Positions 32,816 to 40,391 of a stretch of DNA of 64,000 nt are shown one piece after another. The notes under the pieces were generated by a model. That model was not told the DNA's origin, did not search any database, and saw only the letters and a list, made by a program, of their open reading frames with translations. How positions within the stretch are numbered: position 1 is the first letter of the stretch; each line of letters starts with the position of its first letter. The stretch spans positions 1-64,000 of the forward strand of contig NZ_WUEK01000015.1 of assembly GCF_009823805.1 (NCBI RefSeq). The letters run 5' to 3'. The stretch comes from Nocardioides flavescens (GTDB lineage Bacteria > Actinomycetota > Actinomycetes > Propionibacteriales > Nocardioidaceae). The position numbers and the translations under genes are program-made.

Positions 32816-34405
32816 CTAGAGGTCTCGCGGCACGTCCACCGGCCCGGCCGACCGGTCCCCACGGACCCGCTTCAGCACCAGCTCGGCGCTGATCAGGCAC
32901 ATCGGGACACCGATGCCCGGCAGGGTGCTGGACCCGGCGTAGAGCAGCCCGTCGACGCGTTTCGACGCGTTACCGGCGCGGAACATCGCGCTCTGCGACA
33001 GCACGTGCGCGGGGCCGAGGGCACCGCCGCGCCAGGCCAGGATGTCGTGGGCGAAGTCGCCGGGCCCGACAGTGCGGCGTACGACGATCCGCTCGGCGAG
33101 GTCGGGGACCCCGGCCCAGGAGGCGACCTGGGCGATGGCGGCGTCGGCGGCCTTCTCGACCTGCGGGTCGCCGGCGCCGTCCTCGCCACCGCGGCCGATG
33201 CTGGTCTCGGCGGGGACGGGCACGAGCACGAAGAGGTTCTCGTGACCGGGGGGCGCCACGTCGTCGTCGGTGGCCGACGGCTTGCAGACGTAGGCCGAGG
33301 CCGGCTCAGGCACGCGGCGTGCGTCGAAGACGTCGCCGAAGTTCTGCTGCCAGTCGCGGGTGAAGAACAGCGAGTGGTGGGCCAGCTCCGGCAGCTCGCC
33401 CTCGACGCCGAGCATCGCGAGCACGGCACCCGGGCCCGGGTCGCGCTTGGACCACCACGACTCGGGGAAGGTCTGCAGCTCGCGGGGGAGCAGGCGGGTC
33501 TCGAGGTGGTGCAGGTCGCCGGCACCGACCACGAGGTCGGCGTCGTACGACGCGGGCGCGCCGTCCCGAACGGCGTCGACGCCGGTCACGTGGACACGCT
33601 GACGACGCCCCGAGCCGCCGGGCGCGGTGCGCACGCCCGTCACCTCGACGCCGGTGTGCAGGCACGCCCCGGCGCGCTCGGCGAGCGAGGTGAGCACCTC
33701 CACGACGCGGTGGAACCCGCCGCGAGGGTGGTAGACCCCGTCCGCGAGGTCGAGGTGGCTCATCAGGTGGTACATGCTCGGCGCCTTGTCGGGCGCGGTG
33801 CCGAGGAAGACCGCCGGGTAGCCGAGCACCTGGCGCAACCGGTTGTCCTCGAAGCGCGCGCCGACGTAGGACTCGAGCGAGCGGGTGAGCAGCCCGGCGA
33901 GCTTGGGTGCGTGGCGGGCGATCGGTGGCGCCAGGAGCGAGGCGGGGGACTGGAACGAGGTGTAGAGGAAGTGCCGCAGGGCGAGGTCGTAGGTGAGCTC
34001 AGCCGAGTCGAGGTAGCTCTCCAGCGCCGCGCCGGCCCCGGGCTCGAGCGACTCGAAGAGCGCGACGTTGCCCGCCCGGTCGGCCGCGATGTCGACGGCG
34101 TCGGGGTGACCCTCGAACCACACGCGGTAGCCGGGGTCGAGGTGGACCAGGTCGAGCTCGGCCTCGGCGGTCGTGCCGAGGAGGCGGAAGAGGTGGTCGA
34201 AGACCTCGGGCATGAGGTACCACGACGGCCCCGTGTCGAAGCGGAACCCGTCGCGCTCCCACGACCCGGCGCGGCCACCGAGGGCCGAGGAACGCTCGAG
34301 CAGGTCGACCTCGTGACCGTCCGCGGCCAGCAGGGCGGCGGTCGCCAGGCCGGCGACCCCGCCGCCGATCACGACGACGCGACGGTGCTCGGACGGGGTG
34401 CTCAT
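32816..34405 (-). CDS. crtI: Phytoene desaturase
   Basis: A 529-residue CrtI-type flavoenzyme. The N-terminal motif RVVVIGGGVAGLATAALLAA (about 9-28) binds FAD and the C-terminal YAGSSTLPGIGVPMCLISAE (about 490-509) is the family signature. It introduces double bonds into phytoene to give neurosporene, lycopene or a related carotenoid; the number of desaturation steps cannot be read. The ATG follows AAGGAG and overlaps the stop of crtB (ATGA). The operon order is crtE-crtB-crtI. Confidence 0.92.
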   Translation of the reverse strand: MSTPSEHRRVVVIGGGVAGLATAALLAADGHEVDLLERSSALGGRAGSWERDGFRFDTGPSWYLMPEVFDHLFRLLGTTAEAELDLVHLDPGYRVWFEGHPDAVDIAADRAGNVALFESLEPGAGAALESYLDSAELTYDLALRHFLYTSFQSPASLLAPPIARHAPKLAGLLTRSLESYVGARFEDNRLRQVLGYPAVFLGTAPDKAPSMYHLMSHLDLADGVYHPRGGFHRVVEVLTSLAERAGACLHTGVEVTGVRTAPGGSGRRQRVHVTGVDAVRDGAPASYDADLVVGAGDLHHLETRLLPRELQTFPESWWSKRDPGPGAVLAMLGVEGELPELAHHSLFFTRDWQQNFGDVFDARRVPEPASAYVCKPSATDDDVAPPGHENLFVLVPVPAETSIGRGGEDGAGDPQVEKAADAAIAQVASWAGVPDLAERIVVRRTVGPGDFAHDILAWRGGALGPAHVLSQSAMFRAGNASKRVDGLLYAGSSTLPGIGVPMCLISAELVLKRVRGDRSAGPVDVPRDL

Positions 34406-35313
34406 CGGGACTCCTTGCGTGCCGGGCGGGCGGACGTGGCCAAGGACCGGGCGACGACCACGGCCTTGCGCGGTCCCGGCACCCGCACGCGCTGCGTGCG
34501 CACCTGGGCGGCCGGGGTGCTGCGCAGCCGCAGCGAGAGCTCGGCGAAGAGCGCGTGGGCCGCGGCCACGGCCCGTCGGCTGCTGGCCGGCAGCGCCGTC
34601 ACGGCCGCGGCCGAGACCCTCAGGTCGGTGTCGATGTCGTCGAGCAGGCGGTGCTTGGTGGGCTCGTCCAGCGCGGCCGGGTCGACGCCGGGGAAGTAGC
34701 GGCGTCCGAGGAGCTGGGAGTCCTCGGCGAGGTCGCGCAGGAAGTTGACCTTCTGGAACGCCGCCCCGAGGGCCCGGGCGCCCGGCTCGAGCTCGGCGTA
34801 CGCCGCGTCGGGGTCGGGCGTCTCGAGCAGGAAGGCGCGCAGGCACATCAGCCCGACGACCTCGGCCGAGCCGTAGACGTAGCGCTCGAAGCTGTCCTGG
34901 TCGTGCTCGCGCACGTCGAGGTCGGTGCGCATGGAGGCGAAGAACGGCGTGATGAGCTGCGGCTCGATGCCGCAGGTGCGGGCGGTGCCGGCGAAGGCGT
35001 GCACGACGAGGTTGGCGCTGTGCCCGGTGCGCAGAGCGCGCAGCGTCTCCGTCTCGAGCTCGTCGAGCACGGCGCGCTGGCGCTCGACGTCGAGGCCGGC
35101 TCGCGGAGCGTCGACGACCTCGTCGGCCAGACGCACGAGGGCGTAGAGCGTGCGCACGTGGGTGCGCACGGGCTCGGCGAGCAGCCGCGAGGCCATGCCG
35201 AAGGAGGAGGAGTAGGACTGCAGCACCAGGCCGGCGCTGCGCCGGGCGACCTCGTCGTAGAAGGCAGCCGGGTCCTCGGGTCCGGGAGCCGCGGGTCGCA
35301 TCAGCGCGGTCAC
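34402..35313 (-). CDS. crtB: Phytoene synthase
   Basis: A 303-residue squalene/phytoene synthase. YSSSFGMASRLL is near residue 34. The first Asp-rich motif DEVVD is at 64-68, and NFLRDLAEDSQLLGRRYFP contains the second DxxxD motif. It condenses two geranylgeranyl diphosphates to phytoene. The GTG start overlaps the crtE stop by GTGA, and its end overlaps crtI. Confidence 0.92.
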   Translation of the reverse strand: MTALMRPAAPGPEDPAAFYDEVARRSAGLVLQSYSSSFGMASRLLAEPVRTHVRTLYALVRLADEVVDAPRAGLDVERQRAVLDELETETLRALRTGHSANLVVHAFAGTARTCGIEPQLITPFFASMRTDLDVREHDQDSFERYVYGSAEVVGLMCLRAFLLETPDPDAAYAELEPGARALGAAFQKVNFLRDLAEDSQLLGRRYFPGVDPAALDEPTKHRLLDDIDTDLRVSAAAVTALPASSRRAVAAAHALFAELSLRLRSTPAAQVRTQRVRVPGPRKAVVVARSLATSARPARKESR

Positions 35314-36338
35314 GCCGCGCCCCGCACCGGCACGGTGCACAGGCCGGCCAGGTCGCTCAGCAGCGCTGCGGGCAGGCCGACGGCGGCACCGGCGTCGGTC
35401 GCGGTGGCGACGTAGTCGGTGACGAGGTCCTCGACGAAACCGCGCGAGCCGCAACGCTCGAGCGCGTCGCGCACCAGCGCGGCGCGCGCGTCGTCGAGGT
35501 CGACGGCACCCCAGTGGGGTTCGATCTCGAGCCAGCCGGCCGTGCTGCGGGCGTGGGTGATGAGCGCGGTGCACTTGCCCTCGCGCAGGTCGTTGACGGT
35601 GCTCTTGCCCGTGCTGGCCGAGTCGCCGAAGACCCCGAGCAGGTCGTCCTGGAGCTGGAAGGCGAGCCCCAGGTGGCGGCCCACCTCGCCCAGGGCGTGG
35701 ACGACCTCGTCAGGGGCGTCGGCGAGCACCGCGCCCAGCTGCATCGGCAGGGCGAAGGAGTAGACCGCGGTCTTGCGCTCCTCCATGGACAGGACGTCGG
35801 CGAGGGTCGGGTGGCCCGGGTGGGTCGCCAGGCGCACGTCGGCGAGCTCGCCGGCCGCGGTGACCGCGAGAGCCTGGTCCACCAGGTCGAGCAGCCGGTG
35901 CGTGACCGCCGGGGGCACGGGCGCCGTGGCGACGGCGCGGACCGCCGCGGCGAGCGCCAGGTCACCGGTGAGCACGGCGCCGGCGAGGCCGTAGAGCTCC
36001 GCTCGCTCGTCCGGTACGTCGCGGCCGAGGGCCGCCACACGGAAGCCCTCGGGCACGCTGGGCCGACCGCGCCGGGTGCGGTCGCCGTCGATGACGTCGT
36101 CGTGGACGACGAAGGCGGTGTGGAGCAGCTCGACCCCGGCGCCGACGGCCGCCACGGCCTCGGGTCGGGTGCCCGCACAGCTGTCGTGGGTCAGCCCGAC
36201 CAGCCACGGGCGGAACCGCTTGCCGCCGACGACCGCGTGCCGCAGCGCGGCGTGCAGCGCCACGCCCTCGGTGCCGCACTGGCCGAGCGTCCGCGCCCCG
36301 AGCAGGTCCTGGAACGGGTCGTCCTCCGCAGCGGGCAC
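35310..36338 (-). CDS. crtE: Geranylgeranyl diphosphate synthase-like prenyltransferase
   Basis: A 342-residue trans-prenyltransferase. The first Asp-rich motif DDVID is at residues 80-84, followed by RTRRG; the second is QDDLLGVFGD near residue 230, with the nearby KSTVNDLREGK. It makes the C20 precursor for crtB. The GTG was chosen because GGATACC stands 8 nt upstream, as at other leaderless starts here; an earlier in-frame start at 36389 lacks support. It heads the carotenoid operon. Confidence 0.9.
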   Translation of the reverse strand: MPAAEDDPFQDLLGARTLGQCGTEGVALHAALRHAVVGGKRFRPWLVGLTHDSCAGTRPEAVAAVGAGVELLHTAFVVHDDVIDGDRTRRGRPSVPEGFRVAALGRDVPDERAELYGLAGAVLTGDLALAAAVRAVATAPVPPAVTHRLLDLVDQALAVTAAGELADVRLATHPGHPTLADVLSMEERKTAVYSFALPMQLGAVLADAPDEVVHALGEVGRHLGLAFQLQDDLLGVFGDSASTGKSTVNDLREGKCTALITHARSTAGWLEIEPHWGAVDLDDARAALVRDALERCGSRGFVEDLVTDYVATATDAGAAVGLPAALLSDLAGLCTVPVRGAA

Positions 36339-36346
36339 GCGGAGAC

Positions 36347-36353
36347 GGTATCC
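36347..36353 (-). promoter_or_regulatory. GGATACC -10-like element for crtEBI
   Basis: On the minus strand GGATACC is followed by 8 nt and the crtE GTG. No dyad box of the window type sits at the 19-22 nt distance. Carotenoid genes are known SigF-group targets in mycobacteria, which fits a GGGTAY-like element here. Confidence 0.5.
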
Positions 36354-36385
36354 AGACGCACCAAGCGCACGCGCGGTGGCTCGCC

Positions 36386-37357
36386 TCACCCCGGAGGGCT
36401 GCCCGGGGAGCGTCCGGGGCGGAGCGTCGCCGCGAGGTTGCGGGCGATGCCGGCCAGCGAGCTGCCGGCGTCACCATCCGTGCTCTCGCCCTGGGTGCGG
36501 GGCGCGAGCACGTTGCCGTCGGTGGGCGCCACGGGACGCGTCAGGTCGGTCGCTCCGACGGGGAACAGCGGCCCGACGAGCCGGTCGTACAACCACGGCA
36601 GGTACGCGCGGCCCCAGGCCATCGGGTAGTTCAGCGCGCTCAGCTGGTCGGGGAGCCACCCGTGGTCGACGCGTCGCCAGATCTGGGCCGCCGCTCGCTC
36701 GGCGCTCGAGACCGGCGGCGGGGGGCGCCCGACGAAGCCGGCGTAGTTGGCGGCCTGCGTGTAGATCGGGGTGTCGACCCCGCCGGGCGCGACGTAGCGG
36801 ACGTGCACGCCGGGCCGGTCGCGGTTCTCGAGCCGCAGCTGGTGCGCCAGCGCCCGCACGCCCCACTTGCTGAGCACGTACGGCGTCATGGTCGGCACGC
36901 CGAGGTGGCCGATCACCGAGCCGAGGAGCACCAGGGTGCCCTCGTGCTGGCGCCGCAGGACCGGGACGACGTGGCGGGCGACGTTGAGAGAGCCGAGCAG
37001 GTCGGTCCGCACCACCTGCTCGGCGACCTCGGCCGGCACCTCCTCGACGCGTCCGTACGACACCACCCCGGCGCTGTGCACGACGACGTCGATGCGGCCG
37101 TGCTCGTCGAGCACCTGCTCGACGCACGCCTGCACCTCCTCGTCGTCGCCGACGTCGGTCGGCAGGACCGTGACCGAGGTGGCCCCGGCCGCGGTGCACT
37201 CGGCCGCCGCCTGCGCGAGGGCCGCGGCGCCGCGGGCGACGAGCACGAGGTGGTCGCCGCGGCCCGCGGCCTGCACGGCTGCGGCCCGGCCGATGCCGCT
37301 CGAGGCGCCGGTGACGACCACGACGCGGGGAGTGTCCGTCGTCTGCGCTGGGCTCAT
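36386..37357 (-). CDS. Short-chain dehydrogenase/reductase
   Basis: A 323-residue classical SDR, with VVVVTGASSGIGRAAAVQAA at the N terminus and catalytic MTPYVLSKWGVRALAHQL near residue 160. It is closely related to the SDR at 27.2-28.0 kb (shared VDTPIYTQAANYAG/PPPPVSS region) and has an added C-terminal tail of about 45 residues. It lies upstream of crtE and is divergent from a LuxR-type regulator. A role in carotenoid or lipid modification is possible but unproven. Confidence 0.87.
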   Translation of the reverse strand: MSPAQTTDTPRVVVVTGASSGIGRAAAVQAAGRGDHLVLVARGAAALAQAAAECTAAGATSVTVLPTDVGDDEEVQACVEQVLDEHGRIDVVVHSAGVVSYGRVEEVPAEVAEQVVRTDLLGSLNVARHVVPVLRRQHEGTLVLLGSVIGHLGVPTMTPYVLSKWGVRALAHQLRLENRDRPGVHVRYVAPGGVDTPIYTQAANYAGFVGRPPPPVSSAERAAAQIWRRVDHGWLPDQLSALNYPMAWGRAYLPWLYDRLVGPLFPVGATDLTRPVAPTDGNVLAPRTQGESTDGDAGSSLAGIARNLAATLRPGRSPGSPPG

Positions 37358-37411
37358 GGGCGACCGGTCCCCGCGACCCGGGCACTCATGCGCAGCCGGG
37401 TGCATGGTGAG

Positions 37412-37418
37412 GGATACC
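37412..37418 (+). promoter_or_regulatory. GGATACC -10-like element, leaderless
   Basis: GGATACC is 7 nt upstream of the GTG of the LuxR-type response regulator, without a Shine-Dalgarno. It matches the crtE and SRPBCC elements exactly. Confidence 0.45.
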
Positions 37419-37425
37419 TGGAACC

Positions 37426-38076
37426 GTGCCCGCACCCGAGCTCTCGCGTCCGCTCCGACTCGCCCTGGTCGACGACCATCCCATCGTGGTGAGGGGGCTC
37501 GCCGCGATGCTGACCGAGCACGGCGACCGCGTGCACGTCGTCGAGCTCGACTCGCTGCGCGACCCGGCCGAGGACGTCGACGTGGTGCTCAAGGACGCGT
37601 TCGGGCTCATCGACGACCTGCGGGACTTCGTCCGCAGCTCCCGGGCCCCGGTGGTGGTCTTCGCCTTCACCGCGGAGAAGGCCGCGGTCCAGGCCGCGCT
37701 CGACGCGGGTGCCGCAGGCTACGTCTTCAAGGGCGTCTCGGAGGAGCGGCTGGTCGCCGCCCTGGAGCGCGTGCACGCCGGGGAGCAGGTCGTGGAGGTC
37801 GACCAAGAGGTGGGTCAGGACGCCTTCGACGGCGGCGCGGGTGACTGGCCCGGCCGGGCCGAGGGGCTGACCGAGCGGGAGTCGGAGATCCTCGCCCTGA
37901 TCTGCCGTGGGCTCAGCAACCAGGAGGTCGCCCAGACCCTCTTCCTGAGCATCAACTCGATCAAGACCTACATCCGCTCGCTCTACCGCAAGATCGGGGC
38001 GGAGAGTCGCTCGCAGGCCGTGATCTGGGGGCTCGACCACGACTTCGTGCCGCGGCCGTGGCGCCACCGGCCCTGA
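37426..38076 (+). CDS. LuxR/NarL-type response regulator, intact receiver
   Basis: A 216-residue response regulator. The acidic pocket VDDHP, phosphoacceptor Asp in VVLKDAFG and Lys in YVFKGV are all present. The HTH has LSINSIKTYIRSLYRKIG. It is one of only two of the six paralogues with an apparently phosphorylatable receiver, but no sensor kinase is adjacent. A strong terminator hairpin overlaps its end. Confidence 0.88.
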   Translation: MPAPELSRPLRLALVDDHPIVVRGLAAMLTEHGDRVHVVELDSLRDPAEDVDVVLKDAFGLIDDLRDFVRSSRAPVVVFAFTAEKAAVQAALDAGAAGYVFKGVSEERLVAALERVHAGEQVVEVDQEVGQDAFDGGAGDWPGRAEGLTERESEILALICRGLSNQEVAQTLFLSINSIKTYIRSLYRKIGAESRSQAVIWGLDHDFVPRPWRHRP

Positions 38077-38097
38077 CCTCGCGTCAGGACCGGTGGC
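38063..38097. terminator. Bidirectional hairpin terminator
   Basis: GCCACCGGCCCTGAC and GTCAGGACCGGTGGC pair over 15 bp with one mismatch around a 5-nt loop. It overlaps the end of the rightward LuxR-type gene and ends 7 nt before the stop of the leftward DUF3618 gene, so it should act on both. Confidence 0.75.
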
Positions 38098-38104
38098 ACC
38101 GGAC

Positions 38105-38650
38105 TCACGAGGTGGTGGTCTCGTCGCGCACGCTCTGGGCCGCGGAGCGGCCCTCGTCCTGCACCGTCGTCGCCGACTCCTGGGCGCTCTGCTTGACCTG
38201 CTGGGCCGCGTCGGTCGCCGCGTCCTTGAGGTCGCTCGCCACCTGCTGACCGGCCTCGCGGGCCTGGTCGACGAGCGGCTGGCCCTGCTCGCGCGCGGTC
38301 TCGACGACCCGGTGCGCGGCCTCGGCCTCGGCGCGCGTGGCGGGCAGCAGCGAGGCCAGCACCATGCCGGCCCCGAAAGCCACCAGGCCGGCGCCGATCG
38401 GGTTGCCCTCGAAGCGCTGCTGGGCGCTCTCGCTCACCCCGCCGGCTCCGCTCGAGACGCTGCCGCCCACGTCGTGCGCCGTACCCATGACCCGGTCGCG
38501 GACCGAGCCGACGCGGTCGCGTGCGGCGCGCTTGCGGCGCTCGACGATCGCCGACGGGCTCACCCGGTCCTGCAGGGTGTCGATGTCGGCGGCCATCCGG
38601 GCCCGGGTCTGCTCGATCTCGGTGTTCAGCTCTTCTGGGCTCTGGCCCAT
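38105..38650 (-). CDS. DUF3618-type membrane-associated protein
   Basis: The 181-residue product starts with MGQSPEELNTEIEQTRARMA and IDTLQDRVSPSAIVERR, the DUF3618 signature. Then come one hydrophobic stretch (about residues 88-105) and an Ala/Gln/Asp-rich amphipathic C terminus with LEA-like repeats such as DAATDAAQQVKQSAQESATT. Such proteins are linked by context to envelope or desiccation stress. AAGGAGG precedes the ATG. It is third in an operon and overlaps the preceding gene by 25 bp. Confidence 0.85.
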   Translation of the reverse strand: MGQSPEELNTEIEQTRARMAADIDTLQDRVSPSAIVERRKRAARDRVGSVRDRVMGTAHDVGGSVSSGAGGVSESAQQRFEGNPIGAGLVAFGAGMVLASLLPATRAEAEAAHRVVETAREQGQPLVDQAREAGQQVASDLKDAATDAAQQVKQSAQESATTVQDEGRSAAQSVRDETTTS

Positions 38651-39009
38651 GACGCGTCCTCCTTCAGGCTCTGCTGCGTGTGCGGGAGCTCGGGGTGTGC
38701 TTTCTTCAGCCGGGCGCGCCCGAGGACGGCCAGCACGGCGGCCACCACGGCCCACACCGCGGCGGTGATGAGTGCGGCTGCCTCGATCGGCAGCCAGTTG
38801 TCGAGCAGGAACATCAGCGCGAGGCTGAGGAAGACGAGGGCGAACCACGCTCCCAGTCCCGCGCCACCGAGCATCCCGGCGCCCTTGCCCGCCTTGGTGA
38901 CCTCGCTCCTCAGCTCGGTCTTGGCCAGCTCCACCTCCTGCTTGAGCAGGGTGGAGAGGTTCTCGCCGAGGTCGCTGACGACCTCGCCCAGGCTGCGGTC
39001 GTCGTTCAC
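38626..39009 (-). CDS. Actinobacterial holin-X/phage_holin_3_6-like membrane protein
   Basis: A 127-residue protein with an N-terminal amphipathic helix (VSDLGENLSTLLKQEVELAK) and two membrane helices (about residues 50-72 and 78-97). This pattern matches the family annotated as phage_holin_3_6, common in chromosomal stress operons and not phage-specific. The GTG overlaps the stop of the upstream gene (GTGA). Confidence 0.85.
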   Translation of the reverse strand: MNDDRSLGEVVSDLGENLSTLLKQEVELAKTELRSEVTKAGKGAGMLGGAGLGAWFALVFLSLALMFLLDNWLPIEAAALITAAVWAVVAAVLAVLGRARLKKAHPELPHTQQSLKEDASWARAQKS

Positions 39010-39599
39010 AGCGGGTCGACCGGGTCGATCGGCTCGCCGGCGGCCGTGCCCGTCGTCGGCGGCGTCGGCGTCACGGGCGGGCTCGTCGGAGAGAGATCGG
39101 TGGTCGGCTCCGCGCTCGCGGCGACGGCGCCATCGCGCGCACCTCGGGCCACCCGTCCGACGAGGACCCCGGCGGCGAGGGCGCCGAGCAGGAACGTGCC
39201 AGGACGCTGTCGGGCGAAGCGCCGGACGTCGTCGAGCAGGTCGCTCGGCTCGCGGCCGTCGAGGTGGCGGGCGGCGCCCTGCACCCGGTCGGCGACCTCG
39301 CGGGCAAGGTCGGTGGCCAGGCCGGAGTCGGCGCCGTCCGCCATCCGGTGGAGGTCGTCGCCCAGGGTCCCGAGGGTGCCGACGAGGCGGTCACGTTGAG
39401 TGCGGCTCTGCTCGTCGAGCTGGTCGCGCACCTGGCCGCGGGCCTGGTCGGCGAGGCCGCGCACCTGCTCGGCGGCGTCGCCGACCACGCTGCGCGCCTC
39501 GTCGGCGGCGACCCCGGCCACGTGCTGGCCCTGCTCTCCTGCGGTCGATGCCGCGTGCTGAGCGCGCTCGGTGGCGCTCGTGCTGCTGTCAGTGGTCAT
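39006..39599 (-). CDS. LEA-like amphipathic membrane protein
   Basis: A 197-residue product. Residues 1-90 are charged helices (for example QVRGLADQARGQVRDQLDEQ), followed by RRFARQRPGTFLLGALAAGV with one membrane segment and a Pro/Thr-rich tail. It heads the three-gene operon with the holin-like and DUF3618 proteins. The layout is typical of actinobacterial envelope-stress operons. The promoter has GGTTACC 7 nt before the ATG. Confidence 0.75.
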   Translation of the reverse strand: MTTDSSTSATERAQHAASTAGEQGQHVAGVAADEARSVVGDAAEQVRGLADQARGQVRDQLDEQSRTQRDRLVGTLGTLGDDLHRMADGADSGLATDLAREVADRVQGAARHLDGREPSDLLDDVRRFARQRPGTFLLGALAAGVLVGRVARGARDGAVAASAEPTTDLSPTSPPVTPTPPTTGTAAGEPIDPVDPL

Positions 39600-39606
39600 G
39601 GCCCCG

Positions 39607-39682
39607 GGTAACCCCGTCGAGGTGCGGACCGGCCACCCCTAGGGGTTGAACGCCGGGGTTGAACGGCGGAGAACCGGACACC
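39607..39682. promoter_or_regulatory. Bidirectional promoter around perfect dyad ACCCCTAGGGGT
   Basis: The dyad is at 39635-39646. Leftward, 21 nt separate it from GGTTACC (minus strand, 39607-39613), 7 nt before the envelope-stress operon ATG. Rightward, GGACACC (39676-39682) is 7 nt before the LuxR-type ATG, but the distance from the dyad is 29 nt. A half-site GGGGTT at 39655-39660 lies in between. Confidence 0.6.
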
Positions 39683-39689
39683 CGGCTCC

Positions 39690-40391
39690 ATGGACCCGGT
39701 TCCGCGCCCGTTGCGCGTGCAGGTGCGCGACGACCACACGTTGGTCGTCGCCGGCGTCTCGGCGATGTTGCACCCGTTCCGCGACCGCGTCGAGGTGGTG
39801 GGACCGGGCGAAGAGCCGGTCGACGTCGTGCTGGTCGACACCTTCGCCGCGCTGCAGCCCGCCGGCGCGGCCGAGCGTCGGTGCGGGACCACGACCAAGG
39901 TCGTCGCCTACAGCTGGAACCTCGACCCGGTCCTCGTGGAGCAGGCCCTCGCCGAGGGAGCCGCCGGATACCTGTCGAAGGCGCTCGAGCCCGAGGTCCT
40001 CGTCGGCTGCCTGGAGGACATCGTCGCCGGGCGCACGGTCGTCTCCCCGGCCCCGGGAGCGCACGACCGGTGGGGAACGCGTGCCGGAGGCCCGGACGGG
40101 TGGCCCGGCCGGAGCGAGGGGCTCAGCGAGCGCGAGTCCGAGGTGCTGGCCCTGGTCGTGCGGGGACTGCGCAACGAGCAGATCGCGCGGCGCCTCTTCC
40201 TCAGCATCAACTCGGTCAAGACCTACATCCGCTCCGCCTACCGCAAGGTGGGCGCCACGACGCGGGCCGAGGCGATCGTCTGGGGCTACCGCCACGGCTT
40301 CGAGCCGCAGGTCAGTCCACGGGTGGCGGCCGAGCTCAGCCGGCGAAGCGGACCGCCAGCACCGCCACGTCGTCCTCGTGCTCGTCACTGA
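39690..40391 (+). CDS. LuxR/NarL-type response regulator, intact receiver
   Basis: A 233-residue protein with acidic pocket RDDHT, phosphoacceptor Asp in VVLVDTFA and Lys in YLSKAL. The HTH has LSINSVKTYIRSAYRKVG. It has a basic Pro-rich C-terminal extension of about 25 residues that overlaps the 3' end of the convergent PP2C gene by 56 bp. It shares a bidirectional promoter with the envelope-stress operon and may regulate itself. Confidence 0.88.
   Translation: MDPVPRPLRVQVRDDHTLVVAGVSAMLHPFRDRVEVVGPGEEPVDVVLVDTFAALQPAGAAERRCGTTTKVVAYSWNLDPVLVEQALAEGAAGYLSKALEPEVLVGCLEDIVAGRTVVSPAPGAHDRWGTRAGGPDGWPGRSEGLSERESEVLALVVRGLRNEQIARRLFLSINSVKTYIRSAYRKVGATTRAEAIVWGYRHGFEPQVSPRVAAELSRRSGPPAPPRRPRARH

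Noticed and set aside
36388..36399. ACCCCGGAGGGC upstream of crtE as a dyad box
   Set aside because: Two mismatches in the right arm and a 34-nt distance to the GGATACC element instead of 19-22.
38626..39009. Prophage remnant suggested by the holin-like family name
   Set aside because: The family is common in chromosomal envelope-stress operons, and no other phage gene lies nearby.
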